From Opitutia bacterium (lineage in GTDB: Bacteria; Verrucomicrobiota; Verrucomicrobiia; Opitutales; Seribacteraceae), in the NCBI GenBank assembly GCA_018646565.1, contig JABGUO010000521.1, forward strand, positions 1 through 5,102: DNA of 5,102 bases, in the 5' to 3' direction. Each line of letters begins with the position of its first letter. Within the stretch, counting starts at the first letter, position 1. This document shows, in pieces, positions 1 through 5,102 of the stretch. The notes under the pieces were generated by a model, which worked only from the letters and a program-made list of their open reading frames with translations, was not told the DNA's origin and made no database searches. Made by a program: the position numbers and the translations under genes.

Positions 1-745
1 GCTCGACGAATGCCACATTAGTTGCTCGTTTGAGGTCGAGTTGAGGTTCACGTTTTTGTACTTTCTTCAACCAATCTTCGGGTGGTTGTATAGGAAAGTG
101 AGGAGCGTTGTATGCAAGGTAGAGAAAGAATGGCTTTGTTTTATCCTTGGACTGCTCGGTAATATAATCAATTCCCCAACGGCTGAACACTTCTGTAGCA
201 TGACCTTTCGGCTTGATAGTCTTTTTGTTCAATCGCATCCAATTGACTCCTCCACGCAAATGGGTCCAATAATCATCCATCATATCACCAAGGAAGCCGT
301 GAAAGAAAGTGAAGCCCCGGTCATTGGGTAGATTGGGTGCTTCATAGCCTAGGTGCCATTTTCCAACCATACCGGTGTGGTACCCCGCTTTATTCATAAG
401 TTCAGGTAGCGTTGGACCTGTCGGGTTGAAGTAGCCCCAGTTACTTTCCGGATTTTGGCGGATGACTCCGGGGGCACCGACAAGGTCGGGATAGCGACCG
501 GTCATAAGAGAAGCCCGGGTGGGTGTACAGACATTACAGTTCGCATAGAACTGGTTCATCCGCATGCCTGAGTTCATTAATTTATCAATGGCCGGAGTTT
601 TGATATCCTTTCCTCCAAAGGAGGATAAATCACTGTATCCGAGATCATCGACAAGGATACAGATAATGTTTGGTTTTTTAGCCCGCAGTGTGGTTGCCCC
701 GATGAGAGCAATTACTAGTATGTTTAATACCCATTTTATAATCAT
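1..745 (-). CDS. Secreted type I sulfatase (formylglycine-dependent), N-terminal 248 residues; 3' end beyond the left edge
   Basis: Hydrolyses sulfate esters, most probably on a polysaccharide, in the periplasm or outside the cell; the exact substrate cannot be read from this fragment. Reading the minus strand from the ATG at 745-743 gives an open frame to the window edge. Residues 1-22 form a Sec-type signal peptide: one Lys, a hydrophobic core, and a probable cut after LRA. The mature protein opens with KPNIICILVDDLGYSD, whose Asp33 and Asp34 are the usual calcium ligands. The sulfatase signature CTPTRASLMTGRYP follows, with Cys73 in the C-x-P-x-R context that is converted to formylglycine. 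The second signature GKWHLG is at 128-133 (Lys129, His131), and a third conserved His is in APHFP (His216). The family is usually about 450-550 residues, so the C-terminal half and remaining metal ligands lie off-window. No other in-frame ATG lies between the DUF1501 stop and 745, and no Shine-Dalgarno sequence is visible. It is the third gene of the leftward operon, 64 bp after the DUF1501 gene. Confidence 0.95.
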   Translation of the reverse strand, partial: MIIKWVLNILVIALIGATTLRAKKPNIICILVDDLGYSDLSSFGGKDIKTPAIDKLMNSGMRMNQFYANCNVCTPTRASLMTGRYPDLVGAPGVIRQNPESNWGYFNPTGPTLPELMNKAGYHTGMVGKWHLGYEAPNLPNDRGFTFFHGFLGDMMDDYWTHLRGGVNWMRLNKKTIKPKGHATEVFSRWGIDYITEQSKDKTKPFFLYLAYNAPHFPIQPPEDWLKKVQKREPQLDLKRATNVAFVE

Positions 746-809
746 TATTCTATTCTTTGCCCAAAGATGAGGGCGAGAGCAATGATTACTTGGCAGTATA
801 TATGATATT
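746..809 (-). other. Short intergenic spacer between the DUF1501 and sulfatase genes
   Basis: The spacer is 64 bp, with no Shine-Dalgarno sequence before the sulfatase ATG (the bases just upstream are AAGAATAGAATA) and no strong hairpin followed by a T-run on the transcribed strand. I see no terminator, so readthrough from the DUF1501 gene into the sulfatase gene is the simplest expectation. A separate promoter here cannot be excluded. Confidence 0.5.
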
Positions 810-2240
810 TTAAGCGAATATATCGGTCGCCGCTTTACCGATACCGTCTTTAGTTGCGTAGAAAGGCCGTTTTTCCACTTCATAGGCGGTCTTCGGATTA
901 ATTCCCATAGCGGTGTAAATTGTAGCGTGGAGATCCTCAATCGAAAGGGGATTTTCCACCGCCATCAGAGGGCGTTCATCCGCGGTTTTCCCGTAAGTAA
1001 AACCTTTTTTGACGCCACCTCCAAACATCGCAATACTGGTTCCTCCGGTAAAGTGTCGGTGTAAGCCGTACTGTTTCATTTCATTGAGTTTTTCGGTTCG
1101 TGCACGGGATTGGTCATGTGCGACTGAGCCGGGTACGCCCTCAATCATCATATCCCTGCTGAACTCACTGGCTAAAATTACCAATGTACGATCCAGTAGA
1201 CCTTTCGCTTCCAAGTCTCTGATCAATTGGGCAACCGGTTGATCAATTTCTTTTTTCATGCGGGCGGCAGTGGTATGTCCGTTTTCATGAGTATCCCAAT
1301 TGAGGAAAGGAACATATTCTGTGGTCACTTCGATAAAGCGGGCACCTTCTTCGACTAAACGTCGGGCGAGCAGGCATCCTCGTCCAAAGCGGGTGTCTCC
1401 ATATTTCGCATAGGAATCCTTTGGCTCCAGCGTCAGGTCAAATGCATTTTTTTCCTTGGACTGAAGTAGGCGATGGGCGGATTCCATGGAGCGAATCATG
1501 GACTCGTGTTGAAAATCACTGGTTTGCTCTCGCTTTGGGTTCTTTTCAAGGAGTTTTTTGAAATGTTTGTATCGATTAGAAAAGCGACCCGGTTCCATAC
1601 CCTTGGGTGGTTGAACGGATTGAACTGCTTTTTCGGGGTAGGGCAGGTTCATTGGTCCGTATTCGGAACCAAAGAAACCGGCGGTGGTAAATGCTTTGAG
1701 TTCTTCTTTTTCTCCCACTCCTTCGAGTCGTTGCCCTATGTTGATAAAGGGGGGGATGACCTCGTTTTTGGGACCCAGTACCTTGGCCATCCAGGCACCA
1801 ATGTGGGGTGCGGCCACGGTGATAGGAGGAACATATCCAGTGTGCCAATGGTATTGGTGGCGGGAGTGAAGAATCGAGCCAAGGTCGGGTTGCACGGCGG
1901 AGCGGATAAGAGTTCCCCGATCCATTACCTGGGCGATGTTTTCGAGGCCTTGTGAAATCTTTATACCATCCACATTCGTGTCAATCGCGGGAAAGGTACT
2001 GAGGATTTTATTTACCTCCAAACCTTTTTCAAATGGGAGGTATCGTTTGGGGTCAAAAGTATCGGGTGCCGCCATTCCGCCTCCCATCCAGATTAAAATG
2101 CAGGAGTCCGCCTTTGATTTTGGGTGGATCACCATATCATTTCCCCACGCCTGTGTTCCATTAGTTGCAAGTGCAGCAGTGGAGGCAAGTCCGAGTTGTT
2201 TAATAAAGTCTCTTCTTTGAATTTGTTCTGGAATATTCAT
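810..2240 (-). CDS. DUF1501 family protein, Tat-exported (476 aa)
   Basis: A secreted protein of the DUF1501 family, which shares the alkaline phosphatase/sulfatase-like fold; no enzymatic activity is firmly assigned to the family. The N-terminus has a twin-arginine signal: QRRDFIK (Arg9, Arg10) followed by a mild hydrophobic stretch LGLASTAALA, so export in folded form is expected. Family landmarks in order: WMGGGMAAPDTFDPK at 51-65 (the usual GGPSxxDTFDPK region), GRGCLLARRLVEEGARFIEV at 287-305, NWDTHENG at 314-321, LVILASEFSRD at 353-363 (usual form GEFGRTP), HRHF at 394-397, MFGGGVKKGFTYGKT at 405-419, and EDLHATIYTAMGI at 435-447. The length matches the family's usual 430-490 residues, so it looks intact. 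The start is secure: in-frame TAA lies three codons upstream (2249-2247) and no other ATG intervenes. It starts 19 bp after the stop of the cytochrome-domain gene, which suggests cotranscription and possibly translational coupling. DUF1501 genes habitually sit beside PSCyt/PSD1 genes, suggesting the two products work together, but the joint function is unknown. Confidence 0.95.
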   Translation of the reverse strand: MNIPEQIQRRDFIKQLGLASTAALATNGTQAWGNDMVIHPKSKADSCILIWMGGGMAAPDTFDPKRYLPFEKGLEVNKILSTFPAIDTNVDGIKISQGLENIAQVMDRGTLIRSAVQPDLGSILHSRHQYHWHTGYVPPITVAAPHIGAWMAKVLGPKNEVIPPFINIGQRLEGVGEKEELKAFTTAGFFGSEYGPMNLPYPEKAVQSVQPPKGMEPGRFSNRYKHFKKLLEKNPKREQTSDFQHESMIRSMESAHRLLQSKEKNAFDLTLEPKDSYAKYGDTRFGRGCLLARRLVEEGARFIEVTTEYVPFLNWDTHENGHTTAARMKKEIDQPVAQLIRDLEAKGLLDRTLVILASEFSRDMMIEGVPGSVAHDQSRARTEKLNEMKQYGLHRHFTGGTSIAMFGGGVKKGFTYGKTADERPLMAVENPLSIEDLHATIYTAMGINPKTAYEVEKRPFYATKDGIGKAATDIFA

Positions 2241-2259
2241 GATCAGTTAAAGATATAAA

Positions 2260-4629
2260 TTATCGAATAATTTGAAAATCGGGTTGCATGAAAACGAGCC
2301 AAAGTAAGTCCTCAACCTGTTGTCGATTCCCGGAGTCACTCGCCACAGTTTGGAGTAATTGCCTTTCTCCTGCGTTTGGCTTGCGACCAAGGCTGTGCTC
2401 ATAGAGCCAATTGATGAAATCCTGTTGGCCGTTTAATTTTTCAGATAGATTTTTAGCCCCCTTGGCAAGGTATCCTGAAAGAAGTTCTCCGTTGGCTAAA
2501 TCAATTGCCTGCAGAGTGGTTAATTCTGCGGGACGGGAAGTGACAATTTGATCCCGGTGCGGCCGGCCAAGTGATCGCATCAAAAAGTCATTTTTTACCA
2601 AGGAAGCACGTATGGCGGGTCCGTCGTGGTTGGAACCCGGGCTGGTCTGCTTCGCGTTTTCAAGTGGGCGTTTCCATGGACCCGATCCGTATGGGTGGAC
2701 TTCGCTTGCCGCTACCCACTCGCTGTCCTGTAGGAATTCCCAGTTTTTATTGGTTTCAATAATTCTTTTTTGATCCCCTTTTCCAAAAATAAATTGGGCA
2801 ATGAAGCCGGCTCCTCCGCCAAACATTTCAGCATCCACTTCAATCAGGTTGTTCCCGGCTTTGAAGTACTGTGCTATTTCATGGTAGCGCGGTTTAGTCC
2901 ATTCCTTGGAGGATGTAATGTAGTTACCGTTAATCTTAAGGACGAATGCATTATCACAGGTAGCCAGGAAGGAGGTTATTTTGGGGGCAATTGCAAAGTC
3001 GATTGTGGTGCGAAGTTTTATTTTGCGTGTCTGTGTGTCTGGACCCCAAATCCAATGTGCATTGATAGCCTGCGGTTTTCCCAATCTCTTTTTTGCAATA
3101 GCATTGTGACTGTTCAAACTAGGACTACGGTCCACTTTGGCTTCTGCCTTGTCCGGATTGGTACCCGTGACCTGCCAAATCGAATCCATAAGTTGTTCGG
3201 CAGTCATTCTCTTAGGAACAGGGCCTTTGAATGTGTAATTCTCACCCGGTTCTTTTAATAGACGGTCGCTTGTCGCTCCATAAGCTTCTGAACTCATCAC
3301 AAACAGAAGGAATTTTTTAAGATCGTATCCATCTTTGGCAAATCGATCCGCGAGGTAATCAAGTAAATCTTCATTCCATGGTTTGGTATGCATCGCATCC
3401 ACCGGATGAACGATACCGCGTCCCATTAATTGTGCCCATACCCGATTTACAATTGTTCGGGTAAAGCGACCGTTCTCTGGATGGGTCATTAATTTGGCCA
3501 ATTGTTTTAGCCGCTCGTTCTTATTCGCTTTGGGATCGATCTGTCCCAGTTCGGGAAACATCCAGCGAGGTGTGGCCATTTTTCCGGTGGGTACATCACA
3601 TCGTTCCAATTCAAGCGTTTCCTCTGCAAAGACAGCGGCCAAGTCATAAGATTCCTGTAGGGTCCAACGGTCAATAAAGCTGTCATGACAACTAGCACAT
3701 TTCATGTTGATTCCCAAAAAGACCTGGGACACATTCTGAGCGAATTGCATATTTCGAGTCTGGCTGGCATTTACAGAACCACGCCATTTTATGCCGTTGA
3801 TAAAACCGGCCGCCTCTTCCTCGGTATCAATCAATTCCCGGGTCATTTGATCATAGGGCTTATTTTGGCGAAGTGCAGAGTATAGCCAGGTGGTAATCTG
3901 GGTTCTTCCCTTGGTAATGAATCCAGTACCAGTGTAATCATTACGCAACAAATCGTTCCAAAAGGTAAGCCAGTGATCCGCATAGGCAATATCCCTGGAT
4001 AATAAAGTTTTGATCAGATTTTGTTTGTTATTTTCTGACTGGTCATTCAGGTATTCATTTAATTCTTCGGGTGTGGGTAAAATTCCAACCGTATCAAGAT
4101 ATGCCCGTCTGGCAAAAATTCGGTCTTTGGTCGGGGCGGGTGAGGGAATTTTTTTGTTTTGGTAATATTGATCAAGAATACGATCAATTGGATGTGCTCG
4201 GTTATTGCGTGCTTTGGGAAGAGTGACCACCCGTGGTTTTAATTTGGGTTCCCATCCGGATGAACCGAGTGAAATTCCATCCTCCCACACCATACCCTCT
4301 TTTACCCACTGGTGCAGAATTTTGAATTGTTGCGGAGATACACCCGGGCCCTTTGGGGGCATTCTTTCATCTAAGTCATCTGATTCTACGAGCTCAAGGA
4401 ACCAGCTTTCTTCAATATTTCCTGGAACAGCCATTTCTCCATTTTCCCCACCGGCGAGAAATTCAGCCCGTGTATTCATGGATAATCCACCCTTCTTTTT
4501 TCCGTCCGTGTGGCATTCCGCACAATTCTTTTTGAGAATTGGCATAACCTGATGAACAAAGTCGATCTTTGCCGAAACGAGTAACGGTAAAAACAGAAAG
4601 ATGGAAAAGATAAAAGAAGGGAGGTTCAT
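2260..4629 (-). CDS. Secreted cytochrome c-domain protein, PSCyt1-DUF1549-DUF1553(PSD1), with inserted jelly-roll domain (789 aa)
   Basis: A periplasmic c-type haem protein of the planctomycete/verrucomicrobial PSCyt family; its role is not established, though electron transfer linked to carbohydrate use is often suspected. A Sec signal peptide (about 1-20, ending LVSA, with no lipobox Cys) precedes the PSCyt1 haem domain: CAECH at 36-40 binds haem through two Cys with His40 as proximal ligand, and Met90 in RMPPKG is the probable distal ligand. The DUF1549 (PSCyt2) domain runs from about HPIDRILDQYY (146) through RRAYLDTVGILPTPEEL to a second CxxCH, CASCHDSFIDRW (311-322). DUF1553 (PSD1) begins about residue 370, with NRVWAQLMGRGIVHPVDAMH (395-414) and RMTAEQLMDSIWQVTG (474-489), and resumes with LGRPHRDQIVTSRPAELTTLQAIDLANGEL (687-716). 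Between these lies about 125 residues of lectin-like insert. The start is fixed by an in-frame TAA two codons upstream (4635-4633). It heads the leftward operon, with DUF1501 19 bp downstream. No clear Shine-Dalgarno sequence is seen. It appears intact, without frameshifts. Confidence 0.95.
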   Translation of the reverse strand: MNLPSFIFSIFLFLPLLVSAKIDFVHQVMPILKKNCAECHTDGKKKGGLSMNTRAEFLAGGENGEMAVPGNIEESWFLELVESDDLDERMPPKGPGVSPQQFKILHQWVKEGMVWEDGISLGSSGWEPKLKPRVVTLPKARNNRAHPIDRILDQYYQNKKIPSPAPTKDRIFARRAYLDTVGILPTPEELNEYLNDQSENNKQNLIKTLLSRDIAYADHWLTFWNDLLRNDYTGTGFITKGRTQITTWLYSALRQNKPYDQMTRELIDTEEEAAGFINGIKWRGSVNASQTRNMQFAQNVSQVFLGINMKCASCHDSFIDRWTLQESYDLAAVFAEETLELERCDVPTGKMATPRWMFPELGQIDPKANKNERLKQLAKLMTHPENGRFTRTIVNRVWAQLMGRGIVHPVDAMHTKPWNEDLLDYLADRFAKDGYDLKKFLLFVMSSEAYGATSDRLLKEPGENYTFKGPVPKRMTAEQLMDSIWQVTGTNPDKAEAKVDRSPSLNSHNAIAKKRLGKPQAINAHWIWGPDTQTRKIKLRTTIDFAIAPKITSFLATCDNAFVLKINGNYITSSKEWTKPRYHEIAQYFKAGNNLIEVDAEMFGGGAGFIAQFIFGKGDQKRIIETNKNWEFLQDSEWVAASEVHPYGSGPWKRPLENAKQTSPGSNHDGPAIRASLVKNDFLMRSLGRPHRDQIVTSRPAELTTLQAIDLANGELLSGYLAKGAKNLSEKLNGQQDFINWLYEHSLGRKPNAGERQLLQTVASDSGNRQQVEDLLWLVFMQPDFQIIR
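2695..3069 (-). other. Inserted jelly-roll (galactose-binding-like) domain within the PSD1 region
   Basis: Residues about 521-645 of the cytochrome-domain protein interrupt the DUF1553 sequence. They read like the beta-sandwich domains attached to rhamnosidases and other glycoside hydrolases: AHWIWG (524-529), a run of alternating hydrophobic residues, TCDNAFVLKINGNYI (557-571, the usual xxDNxxxLxxNGxxV pattern), a W-x-x-P step then a YF-K-AGNNLIEVDA strand (588-600), GGGAGFIAQFIF (604-615), and IIETNKNWEF (623-632, the usual I-x-T-D-x-x-W pattern). This is recognised from motif memory, not from a search. The boundaries are approximate. A role in binding sugar or in docking to a partner is inference. 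Confidence 0.7.
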
Positions 4630-4736
4630 GAATTATGCTTATGTATGTCACCAACTTAATAATCTTATCATCTTAAGCAAAATATTTTTTCAGATTCGAG
4701 CTTTCTTTTTTTGGGGTAAGTCACAAGATGGTATAC
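4630..4736. promoter_or_regulatory. Divergent intergenic region, presumed back-to-back promoters
   Basis: This 107-bp AT-rich gap separates two divergently transcribed units, so it should hold a promoter for each. I cannot name convincing -35/-10 pairs on either strand. It contains an interrupted inverted repeat, CTTAA at 4655-4659 and TTAAG at 4673-4677 around a 13-bp AT-rich centre, which could be an operator but is weak. On the plus strand a pyrimidine-rich tract (4701-4712) runs into GGGGTAAG (4713-4720), the only purine-rich stretch near the plus-strand start. The function is inferred from position alone. Confidence 0.4.
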
Positions 4737-5102
4737 ATGAAAACTCAAAATAGGCGTCTTTTTTTACAAAGTCTTGGGATTGGATCTTGTGGACTTTCTT
4801 TCGGAACCAATCTTTTTGGAAAAGATAAAAGCGATCCGAACCGCTTTCCAATTGGAATTCAAGAATATACTTTTAATCGATTACTCCGAAGCGGGAAACT
4901 GAAACACCTCGATTATCCGGCACTGGTCAAAAATGAACTTGGGATCAAGCATGTTGAATATTGGAGCCGGCCTTTTGACGGCAAACATACTGATCAAAAA
5001 TTTGTGGGTGAGTTGAAGAAGCGAACTTCAGGGGAAGGGATCAGTAATGTGTTGATTCTTGTGGACGAAAAACATGAATTGGATGATGAAAAGAAATCAG
5101 AA
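4737..5102 (+). CDS. Tat-exported sugar phosphate isomerase/epimerase-like TIM-barrel protein, N-terminal 122 residues; 3' end beyond the right edge
   Basis: Belongs to the xylose isomerase-like/AP-endonuclease-2-like TIM-barrel superfamily. Members isomerise, epimerise or cleave sugars and related polyols, usually with a divalent metal; the substrate here is unknown. The N-terminus carries a twin-arginine motif, NRRLFLQ (Arg6, Arg7), followed by SLGIGSCGLSFG, so the protein is probably exported folded. After the signal, FPIGIQEYTFNRLLRSGKLKHLDYP (37-61) and LVKNELGIKHVEYWSRPF (63-80) give the first barrel strands and the typical GKLxHLDYP and GIxxVEYW wording. ELKKRTSGEGISNVLILVDE (92-111) is the next helix-strand unit. 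The usual metal-binding Glu/Asp/His residues of the C-terminal strands lie off-window. An in-frame ATG at 4728 would add three residues (MVY) and sits 7 nt after GGGGTAAG, so either ATG could be the start; 4737 is preferred because related Tat proteins start shortly before the twin arginine. Upstream the frame closes at TAA 4674-4676. It is divergent from the cytochrome/DUF1501/sulfatase operon. Confidence 0.88.
   Translation, partial: MKTQNRRLFLQSLGIGSCGLSFGTNLFGKDKSDPNRFPIGIQEYTFNRLLRSGKLKHLDYPALVKNELGIKHVEYWSRPFDGKHTDQKFVGELKKRTSGEGISNVLILVDEKHELDDEKKSE

Noticed and set aside
41..331. 96-residue plus-strand open frame antisense to the sulfatase gene
   Set aside because: The minus strand encodes sulfatase motifs throughout this stretch, and the plus-strand product has no recognisable features.
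605..626. Inverted repeat TCCTCC-AAA-GGAGGA, which also contains an AAAGGAGG Shine-Dalgarno-like string
   Set aside because: It encodes Ser-Ser-Phe-Gly-Gly-Lys-Asp at a normal position in the sulfatase, and no start codon follows at a suitable distance on either strand. A coincidence of codon choice is the simplest explanation.
759..774. Hairpin GCCC-8 nt-GGGC in the spacer before the sulfatase gene, considered as a terminator
   Set aside because: Only four base pairs on the transcribed strand, with no T-run after it.
704..783. Nine-base direct repeat GAGAGCAAT at 704-712 and 775-783, considered as a duplicated signal-peptide coding segment
   Set aside because: The offset is 71 bp, so the copies are in different frames, and the upstream copy read in frame gives a non-hydrophobic sequence. 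Likely chance.
1473..1955. 160-residue plus-strand open frame antisense to the DUF1501 gene
   Set aside because: It lies wholly inside a well-supported minus-strand gene, its translation has low-complexity Phe/Gly/Val-rich wording with no recognisable domain, and there is no start signal. It is a shadow frame.
2770..3258. 162-residue plus-strand open frame antisense to the PSD1 gene
   Set aside because: Wholly inside the cytochrome-domain gene; Cys/Phe-rich with no family resemblance. The real coding strand shows clear conserved motifs here.
4205..4552. 115-residue plus-strand open frame over the 5' part of the cytochrome-domain gene
   Set aside because: Antisense to the PSCyt1 haem domain, whose CAECH and MPP motifs are on the minus strand; no independent support.
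1..5102. tRNA/rRNA genes, CRISPR arrays, insertion sequences, att sites, riboswitches
   Set aside because: Nothing resembling these was seen; over 95% of the window is explained by four protein-coding genes.

Overview
The window looks like a piece of a marine Verrucomicrobiota chromosome; a Planctomycetota or other PVC relative is the alternative. The reasons are established family knowledge: proteins with the PSCyt1-PSCyt2(DUF1549)-PSD1(DUF1553) architecture, DUF1501 proteins and large numbers of secreted sulfatases are hallmarks of this superphylum. The specific DUF1501 wording seen here (SEFSRD, HRHF and VEKRPFYATKDG motifs) is, as far as I recall, a verrucomicrobial flavour. Base composition appears moderate, roughly mid-40s % GC by eye.

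Layout. Three genes run leftward on the minus strand and look like one operon: a c-type cytochrome-domain protein (4629 to 2260), then after 19 bp a Tat-exported DUF1501 protein (2240 to 810), then after 64 bp a type I sulfatase (from 745, running off the left edge, so only its N-terminal half is present). A fourth gene, a Tat-exported sugar phosphate isomerase/epimerase-like TIM-barrel protein, starts around 4737 on the plus strand and runs off the right edge. The roughly 107-bp gap between the two divergent transcription units must hold the promoters of both. There are no RNA genes, mobile elements, CRISPR arrays or long repeats, and no gene-free stretch longer than about 110 bp.

How it fits together. 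All four products carry an export signal (two Sec-like, two twin-arginine), so this is an envelope or periplasmic module. Sulfatases remove sulfate esters from algal polysaccharides, and TIM-barrel proteins of the isomerase/epimerase superfamily act on sugars. The haem protein and the DUF1501 protein are of unknown biochemical function but recur beside each other in PVC genomes. The simplest reading is a small accessory locus for using a sulfated glycan or glycoside. A redox role for the dihaem protein is inference. The most distinctive detail is a jelly-roll, carbohydrate-binding-like domain that appears to be inserted inside the PSD1 part of the cytochrome-domain protein.
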